Below are positions 1-8,262 of a stretch of DNA of 64,000 bases, piece after piece. A program made the position numbers and the translations under genes. This DNA is from Acidimicrobiaceae bacterium. GTDB taxonomy: Bacteria; Actinomycetota; Acidimicrobiia; Acidimicrobiales; Ilumatobacteraceae. The notes beneath the pieces are model-generated. The model had not been told where the DNA came from, made no database searches, and saw only the letters and a program-made list of their open reading frames with translations. Within the stretch, counting starts at the first letter, position 1, and every line of letters starts with the position of its first letter. The stretch lies in NCBI GenBank assembly GCA_020637235.1, contig JACJWG010000005.1, positions 189,204-253,203 on the forward strand, written 5' to 3'.

Positions 1-264
1 GAACTCGACGTTGACCGGCTGTGGTTCCTGGTGGTGGCCGACGGGGGCGCGGCCGAGGTTGGTGTGCAGCAGCACGCCGGTCGCGTTGACCACCGGGGTG
101 AGCAGCGTGCGGCGGAACGCCTCGGCCCGGGCGGCGGCGCCGGACACGTCGTCGGCCGCGATCGCCGCGCGAGCGATGTCGACGCAGATCGTGTGCGGCA
201 GGCCGCTGCTCGCCAGCGAGCGCGCCAGGGTGTCGACGCTCGGCGGGTGCTGGCGGGTCGACAT
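1..264 (-). CDS. selA: L-seryl-tRNA(Sec) selenium transferase, N-terminal part
   Basis: The gene runs off the left edge; 88 N-terminal residues are present. SelA is a PLP enzyme that converts seryl-tRNA(Sec) to selenocysteyl-tRNA(Sec) using selenophosphate. The diagnostic segment VNATGVLLHTNLGRAPV near residues 59-75 matches the conserved SelA N-terminal signature, after a helical region typical of the family. The ATG at 264 lies 27 bp from the divergent dut start, so the two share a very short promoter region. A tRNA-Sec gene at 54.7 kb supports a working selenocysteine pathway. The catalytic lysine would lie outside the window. Confidence 0.88.
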   Translation of the reverse strand, partial: MSTRQHPPSVDTLARSLASSGLPHTICVDIARAAIAADDVSGAAARAEAFRRTLLTPVVNATGVLLHTNLGRAPVGHHQEPQPVNVEF

Positions 265-275
265 CGCGAGCAGCG

Positions 276-281
276 TAGAGT
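276..281 (+). promoter_or_regulatory. Probable -10 box of dut
   Basis: TAGAGT lies 10 nt before the dut ATG at 292, which would put the transcription start within a few bases of the start codon. No clear Shine-Dalgarno sequence is present, so a leaderless or near-leaderless message fits. No convincing -35 box was found. Confidence 0.4.
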
Positions 282-291
282 CGTTCCAGCG

Positions 292-729
292 ATGTTGTTC
301 GTGCCGATCGTCCAGCTCGACCCCGACCTGCCCCTCCCGACGTACTCCCACGCCGGCGACGCCGGGCTCGACCTGCGCGCACGAGCGGACGTCGTCGTCG
401 AAGCAGGCGGCGGACGAGCACTGGTCCCGACCGGTATCTCGATCGCGATCCCGTCGGGATGGGCCGGCTTCGTCGTGCCCCGCAGCGGCCTCGCGCTGAA
501 GCACGGCATCGGCGTCGTGAACGCGCCCGGCCTCATCGACGCCGCGTACCGCGGCGAGATCAAGGTGGTGTTGCTCAACACCGACGCCCACCGCGACTAC
601 CACGTCCAGCGCGGCGAGCGCATCGCGCAGCTCGTGGTGCAGCAGGTGGGGCAGGTGGTCTGGCAGGTCGTGGAGGCGCTCGACGGTGAGGATCGGGGCG
701 GCGGATTCGGCCATACGGGTCGTCACTGA
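292..729 (+). CDS. dut: dUTP diphosphatase
   Basis: A 145-residue trimeric-type dUTPase that hydrolyses dUTP to dUMP and pyrophosphate, keeping uracil out of DNA and feeding dTMP synthesis. The family motifs are visible: AGDAGLDL (motif I), PRSGLALKHGIGVVNAPGLID (motifs II and III, given here as one stretch around residues 63-83), YRGEIKVVLLN (motif IV region) and the glycine-rich tail GGGFGHTG (motif V). The ATG at 292 was chosen because homology begins there, although the frame stays open upstream through selA. The stop codon overlaps the ankyrin gene start (TGATG), suggesting translational coupling. Confidence 0.96.
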   Translation: MLFVPIVQLDPDLPLPTYSHAGDAGLDLRARADVVVEAGGGRALVPTGISIAIPSGWAGFVVPRSGLALKHGIGVVNAPGLIDAAYRGEIKVVLLNTDAHRDYHVQRGERIAQLVVQQVGQVVWQVVEALDGEDRGGGFGHTGRH

Positions 730-1436
730 TGATCCCGGCCGACGACCCTCGCGCCGTGGCGCTCACGACGGCGATCCAGGCCGGCGATCTCTCGGCGCTC
801 GACGGGCTGATCGCCCGGCACCCCGAAGTGTCGACGGCCCGGTTCGGCGACGAGCGCATGTCGCGTACCGCACTGCACGTCGCCACCGACTGGCCTGGAC
901 ACTGGCCGAACGTGGGCGCCACGATCGCACGTCTCGTCGCCTCCGGCGCCGACGTCGGGGCCCGGTTCGCCGGCCCGCACGTCGAGACGCCACTGCACTG
1001 GGCGGCGAGCAGCGACGACGTCGAGGCGATCGACGCCTTGCTGGCCGCCGGTGCCGACATCGAGGCCGACGGCGCCGTGCTCACCGGTGGGTCGGCGCTC
1101 GACGACGCCGTGGTGTTCGCCCAGTGGCGGGCGGCTCGCCGGCTGTTCGAGGCCGGCGCCCAGGTCACGTTCTGGCATGCCGCGCCGCTGGGTCTCGTCG
1201 ACCGGGTGCGCCACGAGTTGGCCGAGGGCACGGTCTCGCCCGACGAGATCACCGGCGCGTGCTGGCACGCGGCCCGCGCCGGTCGGCTCGAGGTGGTGGC
1301 GGTGCTGGTGGATGCGGGTGCCGATCTGCACGAGGTGCTGTGGGAGGACCACACGGTGCTCGACGCTGCCGTGCACGCGGGCCACGAGGACGTCGCGTCC
1401 TTCCTGCGTCTCCGGGGTGCGGGGTCGTCGACGTGA
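729..1436 (+). CDS. Ankyrin-repeat protein
   Basis: A 235-residue protein without signal peptide or membrane segment. Ankyrin units are recognisable from residue 8 to the end: TALHVA, TPLHWAASSDDVEAIDALLA, AGADIEADG, HAARAGRLEVVAVLVDAGAD and DAAVHAGHEDVASFLRLRGA. Ankyrin repeats bind other proteins; the partner is not evident. It begins within the dut stop codon and its TGA overlaps the next gene's GTG, so the three are probably co-transcribed and coupled. No enzymatic domain is visible. Confidence 0.85.
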   Translation: MIPADDPRAVALTTAIQAGDLSALDGLIARHPEVSTARFGDERMSRTALHVATDWPGHWPNVGATIARLVASGADVGARFAGPHVETPLHWAASSDDVEAIDALLAAGADIEADGAVLTGGSALDDAVVFAQWRAARRLFEAGAQVTFWHAAPLGLVDRVRHELAEGTVSPDEITGACWHAARAGRLEVVAVLVDAGADLHEVLWEDHTVLDAAVHAGHEDVASFLRLRGAGSST

Positions 1437-1963
1437 GCACGGGTCGGGCCATCGGTGCCCGCCGGTCAGGCCATGCAGGCCATGCAGGCCGAGCGATCCG
1501 AGCGACGGGTGCTGTGCTCGCCCTGGCTGTCGTCGCGGTCGCCGGGGCGTGCACCGGTGGTGACGGTGGTGACGGTGGCGATGCGGGCGACGCGACCGAC
1601 TTCTGTGCGGCGATGGCGCGCTTCGAGGCACTGCAGGCGGCGGGCGACGAGTTGTTCGCAGCGACCGAGGTGGTGCCGGCCGAGGATCTGCGCGACGTGT
1701 TCCGGCAGGTCGACACCACGATCGACGAGCTGATCGACTCGGCCCCCGAGGCCGTCGCGACCGATGTCCGACTGGTGGGGGAGACGACCCAGCAGGTGAT
1801 CGCAGCGCTCGAGCGAGTCGACTACGACCTGGTCGCGCTCGCCACCGACCCGCAGTACGCCGAGTCGCTCGCCGACGTCGACGACACCCGGATCACCGAG
1901 GCCAACGACCGCCTGGCGGTGTACGTCCGGACGGAGTGCCCGTCACCACCCTCCGCTTCGTGA
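1433..1963 (+). CDS. Putative lipoprotein of unknown function
   Basis: A 176-residue protein with an N-terminal hydrophobic segment (VLALAVVAVAGAC) ending in a plausible lipobox (VAGAC), then a Gly/Asp-rich spacer and a helical acidic domain of about 130 residues with a Cys near each end (DFCAAM and RTECPSPP). This suggests a surface-anchored lipoprotein with a small helical domain. The GTG at 1433 overlaps the ankyrin stop (GTGA). The stop codon lies inside the first of two palindromes, so transcript end and gene end coincide. No specific family recognised. Confidence 0.7.
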   Translation: MSTGRAIGARRSGHAGHAGRAIRATGAVLALAVVAVAGACTGGDGGDGGDAGDATDFCAAMARFEALQAAGDELFAATEVVPAEDLRDVFRQVDTTIDELIDSAPEAVATDVRLVGETTQQVIAALERVDYDLVALATDPQYAESLADVDDTRITEANDRLAVYVRTECPSPPSAS

Positions 1964-2049
1964 GCCGGATGCGCAGCTGGTGCGCATCTCGCTCACGGAC
2001 CTGTCTGCTTCGTGAGCGCAATGCGCAGCTGGTGCGCATCTCGCTCACG
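1959..2049. repeat. Two tandem 39-nt palindromic elements
   Basis: Two near-identical units, 1959-1997 and 2011-2049, repeat with a 52-nt period. Each folds on itself: outer arms CGTGAGC/GCTCACG, inner arms ATGCGCA/TGCGCAT, a 3x3 internal loop and a GCTGG apical loop. The 13-nt spacer ends in GCTT, as does the sequence before unit 1. They sit between convergent genes, with unit 1 containing the lipoprotein stop codon. They could be a REP/BIME-like element or a double bidirectional terminator; there is no U-tract. Confidence 0.8.
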
Positions 2050-2057
2050 AAGGGCCG

Positions 2058-2777
2058 TCAGCGCCACGCGAAGACGGGTTGCTCGAAATCGTCGACCCGC
2101 TCGTGCACGCGCCCGTCGATCGCCACCCACCGGAACTGCACGAGCACCGCCCCCGTGGGCGCGTGGATCAGGTCCCGGCCGAGCGGCACCTGCACCACCG
2201 GCCGGGGGCTCTCGGGGATCGTCACGAACCTCGGCGAGTCGGCACGGCACAGCTCGTGCAACCCGATCCGGTAGGCGTACGCCACCTCGTCGGGATTGGG
2301 GACGAGGTCGAGCCCGGCGCCACCCCACACCACCACCGGTGTCATCACGTATCCCGATCGTGTGGGGTAGTCGTCGAGCAGGCCGAGCACCGCCGACTCG
2401 TCGAGCCGCACCCCGAGCTCCTCGTCGAGCTCGCGCAACGCCGCGTCGACCGCGGTCTCGCCAGCGTCGAGCCGGCCGCCGGGCAGCGCCCACTGGCCGC
2501 CGTGGCGGTTGAGACGTGACGCCCGGCGACACAGCAAGAACGCGGCGCCGCCGCTGACACCCACCATCCGACCGTCGAGCCCGGTGGTGTCGCCGGGCAC
2601 CATGCTCAGATCGTCGACACCGACGTCGAAGGGGTCGTCGTCGTCGGACGGGTCGCTGTCGACGACGACGATCGCGACGGCGGCCCGCTTGCGGTCGTCG
2701 TCGCCGACCTCGCGACGGTCGTGAGCGGCGAGGTGACGCACCATCCGCTCGCGCAGGTCGTCCGTGAGCTCGATCAC
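2058..2777 (-). CDS. Nudix hydrolase family protein
   Basis: A 239-residue protein with an intact Nudix box (G-x5-E-x7-RELxEExG) in the stretch GRLDAGETAVDAALRELDEELGV, preceded by WALPGG. The layout, with an N-terminal extension of about 90 residues before the Nudix fold, resembles actinobacterial CoA-pyrophosphatase-like Nudix proteins, but the substrate cannot be assigned. The GTG at 2777 overlaps the YibE/F stop by 4 bp (GTGA), making this the last gene of a leftward coupled series. Transcription would run into the twin palindromes just beyond its stop. Confidence 0.88.
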   Translation of the reverse strand: MIELTDDLRERMVRHLAAHDRREVGDDDRKRAAVAIVVVDSDPSDDDDPFDVGVDDLSMVPGDTTGLDGRMVGVSGGAAFLLCRRASRLNRHGGQWALPGGRLDAGETAVDAALRELDEELGVRLDESAVLGLLDDYPTRSGYVMTPVVVWGGAGLDLVPNPDEVAYAYRIGLHELCRADSPRFVTIPESPRPVVQVPLGRDLIHAPTGAVLVQFRWVAIDGRVHERVDDFEQPVFAWR

Positions 2778-3994
2778 GCTGGCCCCGCAGCGTCGTGACC
2801 GGGTTCGTGTTCGTGGCGATCGCGAGGGTCGTCGTGGGGTTCGGCGGGGAGCACCTGTGCAGCCAACCACGTCGAGATCGGCACGGCCGAGACGAGGCCG
2901 ATCGACCCCACGAGCGAGCGCACCACCTCGACGGCCACCAGCTCGCGGGTGACGATCGAGCCGAGACCCTGACGAGCCTCGCTGAACAGCAGCAGCAGCG
3001 GCAGCGACGCGCCGGCGTATGCGAGGAACAGGGTGTTCACCGTCGAGGAGATGTGGTCGCGCCCGATGCGCAACCCGCTGCGGAACAGCTCGGGGGTGGA
3101 GGCGTGGGGCCGGCTCGCCCGCAGCTCGGCGACCGCCGACACCTGGGTGACGGTGACGTCGTCGAGCACGCCGAGCGATCCGATCACGATGCCGGCGAGC
3201 AAGATGCCACGCGGGTCGATCGGCACCGACAGCGCGTCGAGGAACGCGGTCGCGTCGTCGGTGTATCCGGTGAAGTTGGTGAGCCGGACGAAGATCCACG
3301 ACAGCACACCGGTGACGACGAGGGCGGCGAACGTCGACAGGAGCGCGACGGTGGTGAGCGGACCGAACCCGTGAGCCAGGTAGAGCGCGACGTACGCGAT
3401 CACCGATGCCGCGACGAGTGCCACCGGCACGGCCGCGTTGCCGTCGAGCAGCGACGGCAGCAGGAACACGACGATCACGATCAGGCTGGCGGCCAGGCCC
3501 GCGAGCGCACCCAGGCCCCGCCACCGTCCCAGCACCAGGATCGCCGTCACGAACAGCAGCGCGAGCCAGAGCATCGGCGTGGCGCGCTCGTACTCGTAGA
3601 ACGAATAGGCCACCGAACCGTCGAGAGTGGGTGTGGCGATCACCTGCACGTCGTCGCCCGCAGCGAGCTGCTTGCCACTTCCGCCTGCCGGCGTCTCGAA
3701 CGTGAACACTTCGCCGGACGTGATGCCCTCGACCACGCTGATCGTGGCCACCGAGCACTCGAGCAGCGGATCGTACGAGCAGGGCAGCAACTTGACGCCC
3801 TGCACGCGAGCAGCGACGGGGTCGGCGTCGAGCATCGCCGGGTCGGTACGCGGCCGGTCGTCGGACGGCCACAACACCACGAGTCCGAGCAGCGTCAGCG
3901 CACCGCACACGATCGCGGCGAACGTGAGGATGCGCTCGGTCGGCGCCGACGGTCGCGCTGTTGCGCCACCCGTGTGCGCGTGGCCGCCGCTCAC
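2774..3994 (-). CDS. YibE/F family membrane protein
   Basis: A 406-residue integral membrane protein. A first TM segment (TFAAIVCGALTLLGLVVLW) is followed by a soluble beta-type domain of about 100 residues, then about seven closely spaced TM helices containing the family hallmark GSLGVLDDVTVTQVSAVAEL. YibE/F proteins are widespread in Actinobacteria and Firmicutes; their function is not established. The tail is His/Glu/Asp-rich (HDDPRDRHEHEPGHD), which could bind metal. The GTG start at 3994 overlaps the upstream FAD gene by 4 bp, and its stop overlaps the Nudix gene start. Confidence 0.85.
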   Translation of the reverse strand: MSGGHAHTGGATARPSAPTERILTFAAIVCGALTLLGLVVLWPSDDRPRTDPAMLDADPVAARVQGVKLLPCSYDPLLECSVATISVVEGITSGEVFTFETPAGGSGKQLAAGDDVQVIATPTLDGSVAYSFYEYERATPMLWLALLFVTAILVLGRWRGLGALAGLAASLIVIVVFLLPSLLDGNAAVPVALVAASVIAYVALYLAHGFGPLTTVALLSTFAALVVTGVLSWIFVRLTNFTGYTDDATAFLDALSVPIDPRGILLAGIVIGSLGVLDDVTVTQVSAVAELRASRPHASTPELFRSGLRIGRDHISSTVNTLFLAYAGASLPLLLLFSEARQGLGSIVTRELVAVEVVRSLVGSIGLVSAVPISTWLAAQVLPAEPHDDPRDRHEHEPGHDAAGPA

Positions 3995-4941
3995 CCGGCG
4001 ACGCCCGCCAGCGCGTCGGCAGCCGAGAGCCCGCTGAGCGCCGCCCCTTCCACACGCGGTCCAGCGAATGCATCGCCGGCCACGGCGAGGGTCGGGTCGC
4101 CGTCGGGACTCCAGTGCCGCTCGGGCCAGATGCGCCTCGGGGTCGCGAACCGCCAGCGCTTCAGCTGACTCTCGATCACCACGGCGTCGCCGAGGTGCGG
4201 TCGCGCCATCTGGAGCAGCAGATCGTGCGCGACCGTGGGGTCGTCGTCCCAGTGCTCGTCGCTCCAGCCCGGTTCGGCCAGCAGGCTGATCGCCGGCACG
4301 CGGCTGATCCCCTTCTGCTGCTGATCGCCGACGAAGGTGAAGCGTGCGTCGGTCTGCACGCCGCCCGGCGCAGGCACGGCGCTCGGCCGGTCGAGCACGG
4401 CGAGCAACGCGAGGGTGCGGTCGTAGTCGGTGCGCCACAGCGCGTCGGGCATCCCGACGTCGGCCGATACGAGCAAGGAGTACGCCTGGGGCAGCGGGCA
4501 CGTGACGATGAGACCGTCGGCGCCGTGCACGCTGCCGTCGTCGAGCTTCACGTCCCACGAGTCGGGTGAGCCTCGGTGCAGCGAGAACACGAGCGAGTCG
4601 CATCGCACGTCGAGGCCCCGAGCGAGGTGCTTCGCGAGGGCGTTCATGCCGCCGTGCACCGCGTATCGCGGATGGCCGTCGGGGAGCTGCGAGAAGCCCG
4701 TGCACCACTCGAAGACGACGCCGTCGTCCTGCCACCGTCGGACGTGCTCGGCGAACTCGTCGGTGCGCACGGTGAAGAACTGCGCGCCGTGGTCGAGCCG
4801 GGCATCGCCGATCCTGCGGGTGGCGAGCCGCCCGCCGGGCGATCGGCCCTTGTCGAAGAGCACGACCTCGTGACCCTTGCCGACCAACGCGTGAGCGGCC
4901 ATCAACCCGGCCAGCCCGGCCCCGACGACGGCGACCCTCAT
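3991..4941 (-). CDS. FAD-dependent oxidoreductase, renalase-like
   Basis: A 316-residue protein starting MRVAVVGAGLAGLMAAHAL, a GxGxxG dinucleotide fold, followed at about residue 36 by PGGRLATRR, typical of the amine-oxidase/renalase flavoprotein group. A second FAD motif near the C-terminus reads LAVAGDAFAGPRVEGAALSG. Renalase-type enzymes oxidise aberrant dihydronicotinamide isomers; whether that is the substrate here is unknown. It overlaps both neighbours by 4 bp (ATGA and GTGA), so it is firmly within the operon. Confidence 0.85.
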   Translation of the reverse strand: MRVAVVGAGLAGLMAAHALVGKGHEVVLFDKGRSPGGRLATRRIGDARLDHGAQFFTVRTDEFAEHVRRWQDDGVVFEWCTGFSQLPDGHPRYAVHGGMNALAKHLARGLDVRCDSLVFSLHRGSPDSWDVKLDDGSVHGADGLIVTCPLPQAYSLLVSADVGMPDALWRTDYDRTLALLAVLDRPSAVPAPGGVQTDARFTFVGDQQQKGISRVPAISLLAEPGWSDEHWDDDPTVAHDLLLQMARPHLGDAVVIESQLKRWRFATPRRIWPERHWSPDGDPTLAVAGDAFAGPRVEGAALSGLSAADALAGVAG

Positions 4942-5789
4942 GCGGTGGAGGCGAGGGGAGCCGTCGACGCGTTGTCGTCGGCGTCACGGCTGACGCGCTG
5001 CAGGAAGTCGAGCAACACTCGGTTGAACGTGGTGGCGTGCTCGACCATGAACCCATGTGCGGCGCCGGAGATGACCACCAGCTCGGCGTCGGGGAGGCGC
5101 TCGGCGAGCTCCTCGCTGTCGCCGCGCGGGGTGAGGATGTCCTGGTTGCCCACCACGACGAGTGCCGGCACGGTGATCTCGCCGAGCCGGTCGGCCATGG
5201 CCTCGTCGGTGGCGAGGATCGCTCGTACCTGGGCCACGAACGCGTGCGTGGGGCGTCCCATGGCCAGTGGACCGAGCCAGCCGAACGCCGGCAGCAGCCG
5301 GCGGAACGAACGAGGGCCGATCACCCACCTGGCAGCCTCGCTGGCGAGGGCGCCCATGCCGCGTTCGGCAGCGGTGCTCGCCCAGCCGGACAACAGCTCG
5401 CGCCGCCAGTCGTGGTTGCGACACGCGGTGCACGCGAGCGTCAGCGAGCGGACGCGATCGGGGTACTGCAGTGCCACGATCTGCGAGATCGCACCGCCCA
5501 TCGACGCGCCGACGACGTGCACACGGTCGACGCCGACGTGGTCGAGCACGGCGATCGCGTCGGCGGCCATCTGCTCGAGGCTGTAGTGCCCGAACGGCTT
5601 GTCGCTGCGACCGGCACCGCGGTTGTCGAGTGCGATCACGCGATAGCGCGCCGCGAGCACGAAGCGCTGCATGTCCCAGCCGTGCTTGTCGGCCCCGAGG
5701 CCCTGGATCATCAGGACCGCCGGCGCGCCGTGGCGCCCGAGGACTTCGTAGTGCAGGCGGATCCCGTCGCTCGATCGTGCGTACGGCAC
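4938..5789 (-). CDS. Alpha/beta hydrolase
   Basis: A 283-residue serine hydrolase fold: oxyanion segment MIQGLGADKHGW, nucleophile elbow VGASMGGAI (Ser about residue 100), acidic residue in VVVGNQDILTP and catalytic His in ISGAAHGFMVEHA. It resembles 3-oxoadipate enol-lactonase or haloperoxidase-type esterases, too broad a group for a substrate. The start is the GTG at 5789 (PYARSSDGIRLHYE), where homology begins and which abuts the acyltransferase-like stop with 1 bp overlap. Confidence 0.88.
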   Translation of the reverse strand: MPYARSSDGIRLHYEVLGRHGAPAVLMIQGLGADKHGWDMQRFVLAARYRVIALDNRGAGRSDKPFGHYSLEQMAADAIAVLDHVGVDRVHVVGASMGGAISQIVALQYPDRVRSLTLACTACRNHDWRRELLSGWASTAAERGMGALASEAARWVIGPRSFRRLLPAFGWLGPLAMGRPTHAFVAQVRAILATDEAMADRLGEITVPALVVVGNQDILTPRGDSEELAERLPDAELVVISGAAHGFMVEHATTFNRVLLDFLQRVSRDADDNASTAPLASTA

Positions 5790-6493
5790 TAGCCCTCCCC
5801 GAGCCAGTCGACGACCGGCATGCCGGTCTGCATGCCGCCGAGCTCGTCGAGGATTCGTTGCAGGTGACGCCGGGTCGCCTCGGCGATCTCGATCTCGGCG
5901 AGCGGGCCCCGGCGCGTCCGACGTGGGCGCACGGGCGGCCCGACCTCCACCCGGGCAGCGCGTCCGAACGCGCTGCTCATCGATGCGACCGGGATGACCG
6001 CCACCCTGGCGGTGACGGCCGCGCCCACGATCTCGTGGTCGACCGTGCCGGCGTGGCGAGGGTGGTTGGTGGTGGCCGCCGCGGCCACGACGAGCTCGCC
6101 GTGGCGGAGGGCGCCGTGCACCTCCGTCGGGTCGTCGAGCAGCGCCCCCACACGACGCAGCGCGGCACCGAAGGGTGCGTGGTCGGGACGACCGACGAAG
6201 CGAACCGGTCGGTCGGTGGCGTGCGACAGCGCCCATGCCACGTAGAGCGGGCTGTACGACCAGCGGCGCTCGTTCGTGACGAGGAGTGCGCCCGTGCGGG
6301 CGGGGAGGTGCGCGAGGCCGCCGATGCCGACGTTCCAACGCAGCCGCGCCATCGGCCAGAGCAGACGGACCAGGTGGTCGTCGCGGCCCCATTCGTCGAC
6401 CGAGTGGTCGGGCAGCAGGGGTCGGAAGGGCGTGGTGACCGCGGCGGCCGTGGTCTCGACGGCGCGCCGGGGCAGTTCGATCAGTTGCGCCAC
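5789..6493 (-). CDS. Acyltransferase-fold protein lacking the canonical HX4D motif
   Basis: A 234-residue protein whose layout matches PlsC-like glycerophosphate acyltransferases: a hydrophobic entry, GALLVTN before the expected motif I, VRFVGRPDHAPFGAALRRVG resembling motif II, and AVIPVASMSSAF near motif IV. However, the segment after VTN reads ERRWSYSPLY, so neither the His nor the Asp of HX4D is present. It may be inactive or bind lipids without catalysis. The GTG start at 6493 has a good ribosome site (GGAGG, 6 nt upstream). Confidence 0.6.
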   Translation of the reverse strand: MAQLIELPRRAVETTAAAVTTPFRPLLPDHSVDEWGRDDHLVRLLWPMARLRWNVGIGGLAHLPARTGALLVTNERRWSYSPLYVAWALSHATDRPVRFVGRPDHAPFGAALRRVGALLDDPTEVHGALRHGELVVAAAATTNHPRHAGTVDHEIVGAAVTARVAVIPVASMSSAFGRAARVEVGPPVRPRRTRRGPLAEIEIAEATRRHLQRILDELGGMQTGMPVVDWLGEG

Positions 6494-6548
6494 GAAGGTC
6501 CTCCGATCGTTCCGATCGTTCCGATGGCCCGACGGGACCTGGTGCTGC

Positions 6549-7547
6549 TCACGCCACGACCTCCACCGACGACGGCGGTTGGTCCTTGGTGATCCGCACC
6601 ACGCTCTCCCAGGCGAACAAACGGTCGATCACCTCCGGCGTCGAACGGGCCGGCTGGAAGCCGAGCACGTCGTGGGCCTGGGTGCCGTCGGCGAGGCGGC
6701 CGCGGTGCAGCACCTCCATCACGTGCTCGGGGATCGGGGCCCCGCCGAGGTGCGAGAGCTGGCGCGTGATCCACCACTCGGGTCCGGCCAGGGGCAGTGG
6801 CACCCGGCGGCCGCGGAGCACGGCCTGGAGGCCGGTGATCGCCCCCGGGGCCACGACGTTGAGCGGGCGATCGAGACGCAACTCGGCGGCACGCACGAAC
6901 GCGCGAGCAGCGTCGGCGTCCTCCACCACGGCGAACGGCGGGTCGGCCAGCACGCTGAAGGGAACCACCGGCTGCCGCAACAGCCGACCGAGAGGACTCG
7001 GCACGTGGGGCCCGAGCACGGGTGCGAGGCGCAGCGACCCGACGGCCACCCCGATACGAGCCGCCACGGCGGCGGCGACGGACTCGATCCGTTCGACCAT
7101 CCGGCCGTACTCGCTGGTGGGGTGGGGTGCGACGGTCTCGTCGGGTCGGGTGAGTGCGTGACGGTGCCGCCCGTACAACTCGATGCCGCTGCGCACGACG
7201 ATGCTCTCGAGCGAGGGGCACTCCGCCGCCGCACCGAGGAAGGCGGTCGTCGCATCGGCGGTGAACCGACGGGCGTGTGCGGTGCCGGCACGGGCGTCGG
7301 GTTCCCAGACCGCGAGGTGGATGAGCACGTGTGGATCGAATCTGGTGACCACGTCGACGATGCGTTCACGATCGGCGGGTTCGATGCGGTGGAACTCGGC
7401 GCGTCGCAACCGGCGGCGCGGTGGATCGACGTCGATGCCGCAGAGTGCCCCCACCCACGGTTCGCGCTCGAGCAGTGAAGCGACGAGGGAGCCGAGCTCC
7501 CCGCCCATCCCGCTCACGAGCAGCCGTTGCCCGTTCACGCGCGTCAC
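6549..7547 (-). CDS. NAD-dependent epimerase/dehydratase family protein
   Basis: A 332-residue extended SDR. The N-terminal nucleotide site reads LLVSGMGGELGSLVASLL and an active-site-like pair appears as SIVVRSGIELYG with SEYGRMVERIE (YxxxM rather than YxxxK). C-terminal segments cover sugar-epimerase-like substrate regions (PEVIDRLFAWE). Such proteins in Actinobacteria often sit beside acyltransferase genes, as here, hinting at lipid or cell-envelope metabolism. The replaced Lys makes classical SDR catalysis uncertain. 55 bp separate it from the acyltransferase-like gene. Confidence 0.8.
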   Translation of the reverse strand: MTRVNGQRLLVSGMGGELGSLVASLLEREPWVGALCGIDVDPPRRRLRRAEFHRIEPADRERIVDVVTRFDPHVLIHLAVWEPDARAGTAHARRFTADATTAFLGAAAECPSLESIVVRSGIELYGRHRHALTRPDETVAPHPTSEYGRMVERIESVAAAVAARIGVAVGSLRLAPVLGPHVPSPLGRLLRQPVVPFSVLADPPFAVVEDADAARAFVRAAELRLDRPLNVVAPGAITGLQAVLRGRRVPLPLAGPEWWITRQLSHLGGAPIPEHVMEVLHRGRLADGTQAHDVLGFQPARSTPEVIDRLFAWESVVRITKDQPPSSVEVVA

Positions 7548-7556
7548 GCTACTCCG

Positions 7557-8201
7557 TCATCCCCCCGACGGGAGGATCGCGAACCGCACGTGCACCTCGG
7601 CGGCGAGCTCGATCTGGCCGCCACTGACGGCGAGTTCGGCGCCGTGGTCGGCCATCGCCGCTCGCATCTTCGGCGCCGCGACGGCTGCCGGGCTCGGCGT
7701 CGCGTCGATCGGGGACTCGCTGATCAGCTCGACCGCACCGAGGCGCAGCCCGAGCGCCGTGACATAGGCCGTGGCACGATCGCGTGCGTCGAGTGCGGCG
7801 CGACCGAGGAGCTCGCGGCGCACGGGGTGGTCGGGGAGCACCTCCCAGCGCAGCTGGCGCACCTGGGCACCTGCGTCGCCGACAGCGACCCGCACGAGCG
7901 ACGACAGCAGCGACGTGTCGGCCACGGTGACCACCACGCCGGTCGTGGCACGGTGCCCGACGAGCGTGTGTTGGTCGCGGCGGTACTCCCACTCCTCGGC
8001 GACGGTGATGCCGTCGGTCACCCAGTCGTCGGGTTCGATGCCGAGCCCGGTGAGATGGTCGTGCAGCGCCGTCGAACGTGCGCTCACCTGATCGAGCGCG
8101 GAGGCGGCGTCGGCGGCGACGACGCTGAGCCCGAGGTCGACCACCGCCCGATCGGGTGGCACCAGTTGTCGGGCACGGCCCGTCACGTTGACCGACGTCA
8201 T
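7557..8201 (-). CDS. SIMPL domain (DUF541) protein
   Basis: A 214-residue protein matching the SIMPL/DUF541 family: VTGRARQLVPPDRAVVDLGLSV at the N-terminus, an EEWEYRRDQHTLVGHRATTGVVVTV core and a family-typical end IELAAEVHVRFAI. Most members are periplasmic or surface proteins, but no signal peptide is present here, suggesting a cytoplasmic version. It ends 9 bp upstream of the epimerase start and may head the leftward series. It is divergent from the LysM/M23 gene across 61 bp. Confidence 0.85.
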   Translation of the reverse strand: MTSVNVTGRARQLVPPDRAVVDLGLSVVAADAASALDQVSARSTALHDHLTGLGIEPDDWVTDGITVAEEWEYRRDQHTLVGHRATTGVVVTVADTSLLSSLVRVAVGDAGAQVRQLRWEVLPDHPVRRELLGRAALDARDRATAYVTALGLRLGAVELISESPIDATPSPAAVAAPKMRAAMADHGAELAVSGGQIELAAEVHVRFAILPSGG

Positions 8202-8262
8202 GGGGGGAGTCTGACACGGTCACCTCAAGCGGCAGCGGCGGGCCGCCGATGACTCGGGTGTC

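Noticed and set aside
2058..4073. Long frame giving a 671-residue Nudix fusion
   Set aside because: Everything upstream of the GTG at 2777 overlaps YibE/F in another frame and lacks any domain.
6494..6530. Repeated CCGATCGTT units as an operator
   Set aside because: Only two short copies next to the ribosome site; CCGATCG is frequent in this genome, so no case can be made.
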